A stretch of 64,000 bases of DNA, from the NCBI RefSeq assembly GCF_029433105.1, contig NZ_JARNTW010000001.1, positions 62,001-126,000 of the forward strand, given 5' to 3'. This DNA is from Runella sp. MFBS21 (GTDB lineage Bacteria > Bacteroidota > Bacteroidia > Cytophagales > Spirosomataceae). Under the pieces are notes generated by a model. It did not search any database and was not told the origin of the DNA. It saw nothing but the letters and a program-made list of their open reading frames with translations. The position numbers and the translations under genes are program-made. Shown here piece after piece: positions 1 through 8,776 of this stretch. Positions within the stretch are counted from its first letter, which is position 1, and each line of letters begins with the position of its first letter.

Positions 1-37
1 GTAAAAAGGTATGTTGGGTATTTCTGTCTTTTTGGTG

Positions 38-53
38 AACAAATAGCTTGCCA
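38..53 (-). promoter_or_regulatory. Sigma-54-like promoter (off-window operon)
   Basis: On the minus strand the sequence reads TGGCAAGCTATTTGTT. The -24 GG is at positions 2-3 and TTG at 12-14, the canonical sigma-54 spacing. It differs by one base from the promoter in front of PadR2 (17758-17773). It points out of the window, and no ATG occurs between it and base 1. Confidence 0.72.
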
Positions 54-106
54 GTACAATAAAGTGCTGATATTGTGTGGTTTGTCTCTTAAAAAAGTTA
101 CTAAAA

Positions 107-143
107 TGTCCGAAATCGTACATGTTTTGTACATTTTCGTACA
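107..143. promoter_or_regulatory. Paired dyad enhancer site
   Basis: Two 16-bp dyads are present, TGTCCGAAATCGTACA (107-122) and TGTACATTTTCGTACA (128-143), with centres 21 bp apart. The midpoint lies 85 bp upstream of the -12 G of the promoter at 38-53. The first dyad is identical, base for base, to the first dyad of the PadR2 operon (17827-17842). Confidence 0.7.
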
Positions 144-212
144 CTTTGTATAGATTTTCAAAAAGTGATTTATAACTTTTTTGAGATTATTTTTAAAAAA
201 ATTGGAAAATAA

Positions 213-224
213 TATTAGGGTAAA
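213..224 (+). promoter_or_regulatory. Candidate ECF promoter motif upstream of the sigma gene
   Basis: TATTAGGGTAAA occurs here on the plus strand and again at 8589-8600 on the minus strand upstream of FecR. In both cases a run of the type TTTTT-n-AAAAA-TT lies roughly 10-12 bases further upstream. I infer a promoter shared by the sigma gene and the operon it should control. No transcription data are available. Confidence 0.4.
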
Positions 225-358
225 TTGAAGGATTAGGGTCTTAGTAAATAAAGGATATTCTAATCAATCGCTCTATCAAACAACTCAACTTCTATAACGC
301 ACTTTCTCCCGATTTTCGGCAAGACCAAGTTGCATCCTCAGAAGATGTAAACGAAGGG

Positions 359-955
359 ATGGTGTATTTGGATGAAGAATTATTTATTAGAAAGGCATTT
401 GAGGAAGATCCCAAAAAGGGCTGGGAATTGTTGTTTCGAGAATACTATACCCCTTTGTGTAGTCATGCCATTCGATACGTATATTCTCGCGAAGCTGCGA
501 GAGATTTGGTAAGTGAAGCTTTTTATGTTTTTTGGCAAAAAGAAATTTACCTTCACATTACTACTTCTTATCGTGCTTATCTATACACGATGGTGCGTCA
601 TAGAGGGCTAAAATACCTGCAACGGGAGTTTAATCGTGATGCCAATGTAATAAGCATAGAGGCATTTGATAGCGAAGATGGGGTTTTTGTGCCTCATAGC
701 CTTACCCCCGAAGATATCCTCAGCTATGATGAGTTATCCCAAAAAGTAGAATCTGTTATTGACAATTTATCTCCCCAAAGTCGCAAAGTGTTTATGATGA
801 ATCGGTTTGAGGGTAAGCGATACCAAGCCATTGCGGAAGAACTTCAAATTACGCTCAAGACCGTGGAAGCTCATATGAGTAAGGCGTTGGCAGGGTTGCG
901 AAAAGCCCTCAAAAATGATGGCGCTTGGCTCGTTTTATATTTTTTCATTTCGTAA
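359..955 (+). CDS. ECF sigma factor of the SusCD locus
   Basis: RNA polymerase sigma-70 family, ECF type, 198 residues. The sigma-2 region lies around residues 20-60 (FREYYTPLCSHAIRYVYS, then EAFYVFWQK). A helix-turn-helix sigma-4 region lies near the C-terminus (LSPQSRKVFMMNRFEGKRY, then LQITLKTVEAHMSKA). The proteins convergent to it are FecR, a SusC with an STN domain, SusD and a sulfatase. In this family such a sigma factor is usually held by FecR and released when the STN-bearing receptor binds its ligand. The ATG at 359 follows a GAAGGG purine run. The gene ends inside the stem of a bidirectional terminator (947-989). Family is certain; the pairing with FecR is inferred from position and from the shared TATTAGGGTAAA motif. 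Confidence 0.93.
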   Translation: MVYLDEELFIRKAFEEDPKKGWELLFREYYTPLCSHAIRYVYSREAARDLVSEAFYVFWQKEIYLHITTSYRAYLYTMVRHRGLKYLQREFNRDANVISIEAFDSEDGVFVPHSLTPEDILSYDELSQKVESVIDNLSPQSRKVFMMNRFEGKRYQAIAEELQITLKTVEAHMSKALAGLRKALKNDGAWLVLYFFIS

Positions 956-989
956 AAAAAGCCCGTTCTGCGGGCTTTTTTTACGAAAT
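947..989. terminator. Bidirectional terminator between sigma factor and sulfatase
   Basis: A perfect inverted repeat with 19-base arms (947-965 and 971-989) has a TTCTG loop. Its GC core is GCCCG/CGGGC, flanked by seven A on one side and seven T on the other, so it works as an intrinsic terminator in both directions. The stop codon of the sigma gene (953-955) is inside the left arm, and the sulfatase stop (999) is 10 bases beyond the right arm. Confidence 0.95.
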
Positions 990-998
990 GGCGTTGGA

Positions 999-2528
999 CT
1001 ATTCTTTAGCCCCCATTCGTGAGAATCCTTGCTCTCTTTGTTTTATCAAAAGCGATTTCATTTCAGAGGCAATTACGGGTTGTTTTTCCAGTAAATTAGA
1101 TGTTTCTCGTGGGTCGTTTTCAAGGTCATAAAGTTGAGCTTCCAGATGCTTCAAGGGCGATTCATCTTTCGACCAGCCTCCGCTACCCTGACCTTCTACG
1201 TATTTCCATTTACCTTTTCGAATAGCAAACATGCCACTAATAGAATGGTGTATGGTACTTACGCGATTAGCCTTGGTGGGGTTTTTGGATGTGAAATAAG
1301 TAGAAAAGTCAAAGCTATCTTGAGCACTGTGGGCAGGAAGACTTTGCTTAGTTAAAGTAGCAAAAGTCGCCATCATATCCGTGAGGCATACTGTTTGAGA
1401 TACACTACGAGGGTTTTTGAAAGCAGCAGGCCAACGCACTAAGAAAGGAACTCGATGCCCGCCTTCCCAAATGTCAGATTTTTGACCCCGATAGATATAA
1501 TTGGCTTGATGGGCTGGAAATTTTTCAGCATCACCAGGTTTCCAGTCAGCACCATTGTCGGAGGTAAATATCACTAAAGTATTGTCTTTGACTCCTGCTT
1601 CATCAAGAGTCTTCAAAATACGGCCTACTACATCGTCGGTATGAGTTACAAAATCACCGTAGATACCAGCCTTCGACTTACCCTGAAAATCGGCGGCGGG
1701 TAGCCAAGGAGTATGTGGACTGGTTAGGGGCAAATACAAAAAGAAAGGCTTTGTGTCTCGACTCGCTTGTTGGATGAAAGTTTGTGCTTGTTGGGTAAAG
1801 TGGTCGAGAGTTTGTTCGAGTTTAAAATGCTCTGCCCCTTTACCCGCTCTCCAAAAAACACCTCTTGGGTTGTTGTTGCCCGCAATATCGGTGATGACTC
1901 TTTCGGTAGGTTTGCCATTTTCGAGGTAAACATAAGGCGGAATATCCAACGACGAAGAAATAATATAACTATAATCAAAGCCGAGGTCATTAGGGCCTTT
2001 TACTAAATCACTTTTAAGGTCAACATTGGTTGCAGAAGCCTGTTCGGAAGGGCTGCCCAATTCTTGAGGCTTTAGGTTGGCATTGCTGGGCCAATTGAGT
2101 CCTAAATGCCACTTCCCGATAGCCGCTGTTTTGTAACCAGCTTGTTTTAGCAAATCAGCCACTGTAAATCTTTCTGGCTCAATCAGCATAGGAGAGTAGC
2201 CCCCTAATACCCCTTTTTTAAGTGGTGAACGAAAGGCATAACGACCCGTAAGCAAACCATAACGCGTAGGAGTACAAACGGCTGAACCTGAATGAGCATC
2301 CGTAAAGCGTAAACCTTCTTTTGCCAATTGGTTTAAGTGTGGTGTGAGAGTTTGGGCATTGGGATTGTTACATTGTGTATCACCATAGCCCATGTCATCG
2401 GCCAATATAATGATGATATTAGGGCGAGAGAGGTTGAACTCAGGTTTTGTTTTGGTAATGAAAGCCGAAAAACCGACCAATGTTACCGAGGCCAACGAAG
2501 CTAGAATTTTATGAGTGACGATTTTCAT
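999..2528 (-). CDS. Sulfatase (formylglycine type)
   Basis: Type I sulfatase / alkaline-phosphatase superfamily, 509 residues, hydrolysing a sulfate ester on an unidentified substrate. The formylglycine motif C-T-P-T-R has its catalytic cysteine at residue 85. Metal-binding ILADDMGYGD lies at about 41-50, the GKWHLG motif at about 138-143 and FTSDNGADW in the middle. A hydrophobic N-terminus (residues 8-25) suggests export. It is the last gene of the operon FecR-SusC-SusD-sulfatase, 23 bp after SusD. The setting suggests removal of sulfate from a glycan or glycoconjugate taken up by the SusC/D pair. The cysteine-type site needs an anaerobic-type or FGE maturase, which is not in this window. 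Confidence 0.93.
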   Translation of the reverse strand: MKIVTHKILASLASVTLVGFSAFITKTKPEFNLSRPNIIIILADDMGYGDTQCNNPNAQTLTPHLNQLAKEGLRFTDAHSGSAVCTPTRYGLLTGRYAFRSPLKKGVLGGYSPMLIEPERFTVADLLKQAGYKTAAIGKWHLGLNWPSNANLKPQELGSPSEQASATNVDLKSDLVKGPNDLGFDYSYIISSSLDIPPYVYLENGKPTERVITDIAGNNNPRGVFWRAGKGAEHFKLEQTLDHFTQQAQTFIQQASRDTKPFFLYLPLTSPHTPWLPAADFQGKSKAGIYGDFVTHTDDVVGRILKTLDEAGVKDNTLVIFTSDNGADWKPGDAEKFPAHQANYIYRGQKSDIWEGGHRVPFLVRWPAAFKNPRSVSQTVCLTDMMATFATLTKQSLPAHSAQDSFDFSTYFTSKNPTKANRVSTIHHSISGMFAIRKGKWKYVEGQGSGGWSKDESPLKHLEAQLYDLENDPRETSNLLEKQPVIASEMKSLLIKQREQGFSRMGAKE

Positions 2529-2551
2529 ATCTATAAAACAATAAATATCGG

Positions 2552-4063
2552 TTAATTATAGCCGGGATTTTGGTTTCCTAAACGAGCATTATTGATAAAT
2601 TCAGTAGCCGGAATGGGGTACAAATATTGTTTTTTATTGGTAATAGGATGAGTAATCGTACGCGCCGTAGGAAATTTTAACGCCAGTAAAGAGAGTTGTT
2701 GTTGGATAGTTGATTCCAAGATTCCCCAGCGGTTCAAATCAAAATACCGCTTCGTTTCAAATGCCAATTCAATACGGCGTTCGGCTCGTAGGGCTTTTCT
2801 AAAATCTGCTTGAGAGGGTAGTTGGGTAGCATCTAAGGCTGCTAAGCCCGCTTTTGTGCGTACTTGGTTTAATAGCACAAATGCTTGACTGTTTGATTGA
2901 TAGGTTTTTTCGTTGAGTGCTTCTGCTTTGGCTAGCAGGATTTCGGCATAGCGAATCAAGGGAAGATTCCAAGTGCTTCTTCCATTAGGGTCTTTGGTGT
3001 TGTAGTATTTGTGGACATAGTTTAAGCTACCGACAGGTTGGGAAGCATCAACAAAATTGGCTAATCCATAATTACTCAAAATCACCGCTTTACGCGTGTC
3101 TCCATTTTCAAATGCTTGTACGAAGCCATTGCCCGAAGAAGGCCCTCCGCCTTTGCCTTTTAAGTTGTCATCGGTTGGGAGAATTAGAGCGCTGCCATTA
3201 GGAGTACTAGTAGGGGCAAAAAAAGTACTCATATTGGTAGTGGTAGAAGCATCTATTCCGCCGTATTGAACTTCAAATAAAACGCCCGTACCGTTTTCGG
3301 CAGAACCATTAAAATAAGAAGCATAATCGGCCGCTAAACTGCGCTGTCCGATGATTTTATCGGTATTTTCAATGACCGCATCCCACTCCTCTAATTCCAA
3401 ATGAACCAATGCTTTGAGGGCTATGGCCGAAAGTTTGGTGGGGCGTCCAGCTTCATTTCCGCTGGTTCCGCCCGAATAAGTAAGGGGCAGTAATTCTATC
3501 GCACTCGTCAAATCATTTTTAATTTGTGTATAAACTTCGGGAATACTTGCCCGTGGTACTTCCGAATCATTTCTTTCTTTGATTTCTTTCACAATGAGAG
3601 GTACTCCTCCAAACAATCGAACCAAATTGAAGTAATAAAAAGCGCGTAAAAATTTGGCTTGCCCTTCGGTATAGCTTTTGGTTTGGGGATTTGAAAAGGT
3701 AGTTAATCCCAAATTGTCGATGACGGAGTTGGCCCGCGTAATACCTTGATAAGTAGACTGCCATACTGTTTGTGAATGTGTAAATACAGGCTCGGCCACA
3801 AACAAATCGGGCTCTAGCTCGTTACGCCAAGTCCAGCCGTCGTCGCTTGCCAAATCGGTGAGACGTTGCATAGGCCCTTTGTACAAGCCTTGGAGGGGCG
3901 CATATACACCGTTGAGGGCAGTGTTCATCCCAGCTTCGGTCGTAAATAAATTTTCTAAAGCAATTTGACCTTGCATTTGGGGTTCTAGGATGCTTTTACA
4001 GCTAGATACTAGCCAAAGCCCTAAAAACAATATCAGATAGGGAGGTTGTATGATCTTTTTCAT
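2552..4063 (-). CDS. SusD/RagB outer-membrane lipoprotein
   Basis: SusD-family surface glycan- or nutrient-binding lipoprotein, 503 residues. The signal peptide ends in a lipobox with the lipidation cysteine at residue 22 (LVSSC). Family features include the N-terminal TPR-rich fold (GQAKFLRAFYYFNLVRLFGG) and the C-terminal segment LRAERRIELAFETKRYFDL, followed by YLYPIPATEF. It starts 15 bp after the SusC stop, so the two are co-translated partners that form the lid and barrel of one importer. The substrate cannot be read from sequence, although the sulfatase next door points to a sulfated compound. Confidence 0.95.
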   Translation of the reverse strand: MKKIIQPPYLILFLGLWLVSSCKSILEPQMQGQIALENLFTTEAGMNTALNGVYAPLQGLYKGPMQRLTDLASDDGWTWRNELEPDLFVAEPVFTHSQTVWQSTYQGITRANSVIDNLGLTTFSNPQTKSYTEGQAKFLRAFYYFNLVRLFGGVPLIVKEIKERNDSEVPRASIPEVYTQIKNDLTSAIELLPLTYSGGTSGNEAGRPTKLSAIALKALVHLELEEWDAVIENTDKIIGQRSLAADYASYFNGSAENGTGVLFEVQYGGIDASTTTNMSTFFAPTSTPNGSALILPTDDNLKGKGGGPSSGNGFVQAFENGDTRKAVILSNYGLANFVDASQPVGSLNYVHKYYNTKDPNGRSTWNLPLIRYAEILLAKAEALNEKTYQSNSQAFVLLNQVRTKAGLAALDATQLPSQADFRKALRAERRIELAFETKRYFDLNRWGILESTIQQQLSLLALKFPTARTITHPITNKKQYLYPIPATEFINNARLGNQNPGYN

Positions 4064-4078
4064 AGAGTTGCTCTGATT

Positions 4079-7000
4079 TTAAAATCCGATTTGTAAAGAA
4101 GCCGAATACATTCGAGTAAGAGGATAAGGGGTATTGTCGATACCGGCTGATAGTAAGTCATTACGGCTAGAAGATTCGGGGTCTAATCCTTGATATTTGG
4201 TAAGCGTAAGCAAATTGACAGCCTGAAGAGAAACCCGTGCTCTACTAAGTTTAAGAACGTTGAGTAAAGAAGAAGGTAAATCGTAGGAAACACTTACGTC
4301 TTTCAAGCGAAGAAAATCGGCATTTTCGAGAAAGCGACTTGAGGCACGGGTGGCAAGATAGGTGGTATTGCCCCCCTGCGAAGGCCGAGGAATGGTATTA
4401 GAAGGGTTGGTGGGTGTCCAAAAATCGGCGACTTCGACGAGTTGTTGATTAAATGGTACAGAGCGGGCGTTTAGATTTCGCATCGAATTGTAAAGCTGAT
4501 TGCCCGCAGAAAATGTTGCAAATACTGAAAGGGAAAATGGCCCATAGCTGAAAGTATTGGTCAGTCCTCCAAAGAATTTGGGGTGAGGCGTGCCCAAAAT
4601 CGCTTTATCACCAATGTCAAATTTTCCATTTCCATTGATATCAGCATAGCGGGGGTCGCCTGGGACGGCTCCATACTGCGCTGCTAAGTCTTTGTCGGCA
4701 GTTTGCCAAATGCCCACAAACTCATAGAGATAAAAAGCTCCCACGGGCGAGCCTGCGCGGGTTAAATTGGCTGGCTCACCTGGCAACTCAAGCGTATAAC
4801 CTGGAATTTCTAAGGGAGCACCTATAGAATTGGTACCAATGTCTAAGACCTTGTTTTGATTATAAGTAAGATTGAAATCAGTGGTCCATGCAAACTTTCC
4901 GACAAAGTTGCGGGAAGAAAGTGCCAATTCCACACCTTGATTTTGTACAGAACCAATATTGATAGTAGGGTTTTCAAGTACACCCGCCGTAAAAGGTACG
5001 GGGGTTCTTACCAGTAGCTTTTCTGATTTTTTGGTATAATAATCAATGGTTACAGAAAGACGGTTTCGCAATAATCCAAAATCTATGCCCGCATCTAATT
5101 GCTTGGCTGATTCCCATTGCAAATTAGGGTTTCCAATATTTTGGGGGGCGTTTCCTACTACTACGGTATTGCCAAATACGTAGGGAGCCGCACCTGCACG
5201 GGTGATAAAAGCATAATCTCCAATGTTTTGATTTCCCGTAAGCCCATATCCGACGCGTATTTTAAGGTCACTCAACCAAGTTTGGTTTTGCATGAAAGCT
5301 TCTTCCGAAACGCGCCACGCGGCAGAAGCTGATGGAAATACCCCATATCTTTTGTTGGCCCCAAATTTGGAAGACCCATCTCTGCGAACAGTAGCGGTGA
5401 GTAAGTATTTACCTTCATATCCGTAATTTAATCGCCCAAATAAAGAGGCCAAACCAGAGGTAATGTCAAAGCCATTTCCTGTAAAATTGGTTTGATTGGA
5501 TAATTGATTGAGGGCATTGTCTACCGTCCCAGTACCAGTTATGTTACTACCTTTATTGATATAAGATTGAGCTGAAGTTCCAACCAAAGCTTTTATATCA
5601 TGTTTGCCAAAAGTTTTGGCGTATTGAAGGGTAGCATCTGTCACCCAGTTGATTTGCTGCCCCGTAGATGTAGTTGTACTACCTTGGTCAAGGGCATAGA
5701 TGCCTACTTTATAAACTGGTAAATAGGTAAAATCATTTTGGAAGACCAAATCTGCTCCTGCATTGCCCGAGAGAGTAAGCCCTGATAAAAGCTCCCAATC
5801 GGCTTTTATATTTCCTAATAGCCTACTGGAAGTAGATTTTCGAGTGGGTAAATATAAGTCAATGAGCGGATTACGATTTTCTCCAAAGTAAGGGTCTGCG
5901 GTATTTGTGATTCCTTTTAAATTACCATTTTGGTCAAAGGGCTCTACATAGCTATGTACCGAAATCGCACTTTTGTAAGCACCTCCGTGAAAACTGTCGT
6001 TGTTGACAGGGCTTTGCTCTTGGCGACTTCCTGATAAGCTAGTAGCAAGTCTAAATTTAGGACTAAAAGTAATGTCGTTGTTGGCCCGAAAGAAAAACGA
6101 GGATAAGTCAGAAGTTCGAATCACTCCTTTTCGATTCAAATAAGAAGCCGATACCGCAAAGCGGTTTTTTTCGCTACCCCCACTAATCCCTAAGTTGTAA
6201 TCTTGGCGGAAACCCGTTTGTGAAACCAGATCTTGCCAATCTGTATTGACACTCCAGGCAGGATTGCTGAGGTCTTCATAAGTGGTAGTGGTACGGTTGG
6301 TGTTTTTGAAAGCTTCAATAAAGAGCTGCCGTTGTTGTTCGGTACTCAACACATCATAGCGTTTGGCTATCTTTTCTACCGCTTGAGATGTACTAAAAGT
6401 AAACTCTGTTTTGCCCGCTTGTCCGCGACGAGTAGTGATGTTAAGAACGCCATTGGACGCGCGAGCACCATAAATAGCCGTTGCAGACGCATCTTTCAAA
6501 ACATCAATAGCTATAATATCCTTTGGGTTGATAGTAGAAAAATCGCTACTGAACAACGGAATCCCATCCACTACAATCAACGGATTGTTGCTGCCCGTCA
6601 CAGAACCTATGCCACGAATATTGATAGTAAAGCGCCCTGCCAAATCTCCGCCCGTTTGTTGAATTTGTACCCCACTTGCCCGGCCCTGTAGCGCTTCCTG
6701 AAAGTTAGAAACAGGCCGACTTTGTAACGTTTTTTCTGAAACTCTAGCCACTGAACCTGTAATATCACTTACTTTTTGGGTACCATATCCTACTACTACT
6801 ACCTCCGAAAGGGCCCGATTGTCAGGGGTCATTGAGATATTAAGAATTGAATTGCTACCTACTGCTACTTCCTGAGGATTGTATCCTAAAAAGCTGAAAA
6901 CAAGTATACTAGTGGTATTTGTTACAGAAATTTTGTAATTTCCTTCAGCATCAGAGTTGGTGCCATTGGAGGTTCCTTTCTCTACAATGTTGACGCCCGG

Positions 7001-7507
7001 TAAGCCTTTTCCATTTTCATCTTTTACATTCCCACTAACCGTGACTTGTATGGTATGAAGTGGTGTAGGCGCCAAATGACTTTTAGGTGTTTCTAAGGGG
7101 ATGTCTTGAATGATTGTACTGGTTTTTTCGGATTCGGTCGTAGGAGCTGTATCGGTCTTTTTATCAGGAAGAATGAGGTAAGTATCTTTACGGGTCTGCT
7201 CATATTTCAAACCTGATTTTTTGAGTAAAGTATGCAGCTTTTGGGGCAAACTTTGGGTACGATTGACCGATTGGGCATCCAAAGTGATGCCTTCTACTAA
7301 TTTTTCGTCAAAGACAATATTGACCTGATAGCGATTCTGCAAATCCAGTAAGGCATCGCGTAATTTAACCCGAATCGTCTGCGTAGATTCAGTGCGGGTT
7401 TTGACTCCTTGGTAGGCCATTGCTTGGCCTTGAGAAGGTACAGGATAAAGCAACCACATCCATATACACAAGCCGCAATGAAAGATAAAATGTAGGTATT
7501 TATACAT
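4079..7507 (-). CDS. SusC/RagA TonB-dependent receptor with STN domain
   Basis: Outer-membrane TonB-dependent importer, 1142 residues. Domains in order: signal sequence (about 1-28), STN secretin/TonB domain (about 45-112, from RVKLRDALLDLQNRY), carboxypeptidase-like regulatory domain (about 156-228, VSGNVKDENGKGLPGVNI), plug (from about 245, after SEVVVVGYGTQ) and a long beta-barrel ending in an aromatic C-terminus (ASLQIGF). The STN domain marks it as a transducer that can signal to FecR (7562-8548), not only a transporter. It lies 54 bp after FecR and 15 bp before SusD. Length is normal for the family. The imported molecule is unknown. Confidence 0.95.
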   Translation of the reverse strand: MYKYLHFIFHCGLCIWMWLLYPVPSQGQAMAYQGVKTRTESTQTIRVKLRDALLDLQNRYQVNIVFDEKLVEGITLDAQSVNRTQSLPQKLHTLLKKSGLKYEQTRKDTYLILPDKKTDTAPTTESEKTSTIIQDIPLETPKSHLAPTPLHTIQVTVSGNVKDENGKGLPGVNIVEKGTSNGTNSDAEGNYKISVTNTTSILVFSFLGYNPQEVAVGSNSILNISMTPDNRALSEVVVVGYGTQKVSDITGSVARVSEKTLQSRPVSNFQEALQGRASGVQIQQTGGDLAGRFTINIRGIGSVTGSNNPLIVVDGIPLFSSDFSTINPKDIIAIDVLKDASATAIYGARASNGVLNITTRRGQAGKTEFTFSTSQAVEKIAKRYDVLSTEQQRQLFIEAFKNTNRTTTTYEDLSNPAWSVNTDWQDLVSQTGFRQDYNLGISGGSEKNRFAVSASYLNRKGVIRTSDLSSFFFRANNDITFSPKFRLATSLSGSRQEQSPVNNDSFHGGAYKSAISVHSYVEPFDQNGNLKGITNTADPYFGENRNPLIDLYLPTRKSTSSRLLGNIKADWELLSGLTLSGNAGADLVFQNDFTYLPVYKVGIYALDQGSTTTSTGQQINWVTDATLQYAKTFGKHDIKALVGTSAQSYINKGSNITGTGTVDNALNQLSNQTNFTGNGFDITSGLASLFGRLNYGYEGKYLLTATVRRDGSSKFGANKRYGVFPSASAAWRVSEEAFMQNQTWLSDLKIRVGYGLTGNQNIGDYAFITRAGAAPYVFGNTVVVGNAPQNIGNPNLQWESAKQLDAGIDFGLLRNRLSVTIDYYTKKSEKLLVRTPVPFTAGVLENPTINIGSVQNQGVELALSSRNFVGKFAWTTDFNLTYNQNKVLDIGTNSIGAPLEIPGYTLELPGEPANLTRAGSPVGAFYLYEFVGIWQTADKDLAAQYGAVPGDPRYADINGNGKFDIGDKAILGTPHPKFFGGLTNTFSYGPFSLSVFATFSAGNQLYNSMRNLNARSVPFNQQLVEVADFWTPTNPSNTIPRPSQGGNTTYLATRASSRFLENADFLRLKDVSVSYDLPSSLLNVLKLSRARVSLQAVNLLTLTKYQGLDPESSSRNDLLSAGIDNTPYPLTRMYSASLQIGF

Positions 7508-7561
7508 AAGTAGAGGTTTAGGCTTGTTAAAAGTCTGAGAAAATAGGAGGAAATGAATACG

Positions 7562-8548
7562 TTATTTTTCTGATAATACTACCACTGACTCTTCGAGCCT
7601 TTGGAGTTGCAGATCAAGGAGACGGGTCATCATTTGTAGTAATTCTTCCGCATTGGTAGCGGGATAATTACCCGAGAGTTGTCGCATAGCCAAGGCAGAG
7701 TCAGGAATCTGTACAGTAACTCCAAACTGCTCTTGTATTTTGCGGGCTATTTCGATTAGGGGTGTTCTATTAAATACAAATCGATGCTCTTTCCAAGCTA
7801 CTTGCTCGGTTATGTTTTGTTGGGGTTGTAGATGGAAATGCCCTTGAACATTCACTGTAATTACATCTCCCGGACGAATGTCCACTGATTTTTGGTGTTT
7901 TAAGTGACGCAACTTTACTTTCCCGTGGCTAAGCGCCACTTTGGAACCGTGGCCACGGCTATATACTAAAAACTCTGTTCCTAATACTTCGACTTCTAGG
8001 TGGTCGGGAGTGTGTACAAAAAAACGGCGATGGTCTATCGTATGTACCACAGAAAATTCCGCTTCGCCTGATAACTTTACTTCACGATGATTACTCAAAA
8101 AAGCAAAGCGAGGAACTTGCAATGTTGAGTTTGCATTTAGCACCACGCGGCTATCATCGGGTAGGCGAAGGGTTTGGATTTGACCAAAACCAGTAGTGTA
8201 AGTTTTATAAAGAAGAAAATCTTGTGCCCACCAACATCCGATTAATAATAATATGACCGAAGCCGCGGCTATCCAAATCTTATAAATTGGTGATTTGTGA
8301 ATAGATTCGAGGGGTGATTCTGAAAACTGCGGCGTGGGTTCTGACAATTGTAGGGTGAGCCGTTTGAAATCTTCTTCTATATTAGGCTGGAACTGTAGGT
8401 TTTCTTTTTCCCATTCATGCAGCATTCGATAAAATATTTCGCGATTGGTTTCGCTCTGTAACCATTCTAGGATAAGCTGCTTCTGGATAGAAGTAGCGCG
8501 TCCTTCGAAATAAGCCCACAAAATATTTTTATTAAGTCGGGTGTCCAT
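7562..8548 (-). CDS. FecR-type anti-sigma factor
   Basis: Inner-membrane anti-sigma factor, 328 residues. The cytoplasmic N-terminal region (1-88) begins with LWAYFEGRATSIQKQLILEWL. One membrane helix lies at about 90-107. A periplasmic FecR domain follows (about 116-215, LRLPDDSRVVLNANSTLQVP and SGEAEFSV), then a DUF4974-like C-terminal domain (about 255-325) that in this family contacts the STN domain of the receptor. It is the first gene of the FecR-SusC-SusD-sulfatase operon. Its expected partner is the sigma factor at 359-955, about 6.6 kb away on the other strand instead of next to it, which is less common but known for such loci. Confidence 0.93.
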   Translation of the reverse strand: MDTRLNKNILWAYFEGRATSIQKQLILEWLQSETNREIFYRMLHEWEKENLQFQPNIEEDFKRLTLQLSEPTPQFSESPLESIHKSPIYKIWIAAASVILLLIGCWWAQDFLLYKTYTTGFGQIQTLRLPDDSRVVLNANSTLQVPRFAFLSNHREVKLSGEAEFSVVHTIDHRRFFVHTPDHLEVEVLGTEFLVYSRGHGSKVALSHGKVKLRHLKHQKSVDIRPGDVITVNVQGHFHLQPQQNITEQVAWKEHRFVFNRTPLIEIARKIQEQFGVTVQIPDSALAMRQLSGNYPATNAEELLQMMTRLLDLQLQRLEESVVVLSEK

Positions 8549-8588
8549 TGAATGAATGCCTTTTGTAATGAAGACCCCATTTATAATG

Positions 8589-8600
8589 TTTACCCTAATA
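8589..8600 (-). promoter_or_regulatory. Candidate ECF promoter motif upstream of FecR
   Basis: TATTAGGGTAAA on the minus strand, 41 bp upstream of the FecR start codon. It is an exact copy of the 12-mer at 213-224 upstream of the sigma gene, with a similar TTTTTT-C-AAAAATT tract further upstream. Likely the promoter of the FecR-SusC-SusD-sulfatase operon. Confidence 0.42.
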
Positions 8601-8690
8601 GGAGATTGAATAATTTTTGAAAAAACTATAGAGGAAAAGGCTTAACTCTAAAAATGCGTAACTATAAAATAGCTTTTATAAATAAAACAA

Positions 8691-8718
8691 AGCCCTTCCA
8701 AGACGTCTTGGAAGGGCT
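8691..8718 (-). terminator. Terminator of the PadR1-P1 operon
   Basis: A perfect 28-base palindrome (arms AGCCCTTCCAAGAC / GTCTTGGAAGGGCT) begins 58 bp after the P1 stop. On the minus strand it is followed by TTGTTTTATT, a U-rich tract, so it reads as an intrinsic terminator for leftward transcription. The arms are unrelated to the GTAGAGACG palindrome family found between the other permeases. Confidence 0.8.
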
Positions 8719-8776
8719 GATCTAGAATAGAAACTTACAAAGACTTACGTTAGCCCTGGTAAGTCTTAATATTTCT

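Larger units (their letters stand above)
1..358. other. Intergenic region at left edge
   Basis: No gene is visible. The left half holds a leftward sigma-54-like promoter (38-53) with its paired dyads (107-143), so a minus-strand gene must start just beyond the window edge. The right half is AT-rich and is the upstream region of the ECF sigma factor that starts at 359. It includes the 12-mer TATTAGGGTAAA at 213-224, which recurs upstream of the FecR gene. Confidence 0.7.
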
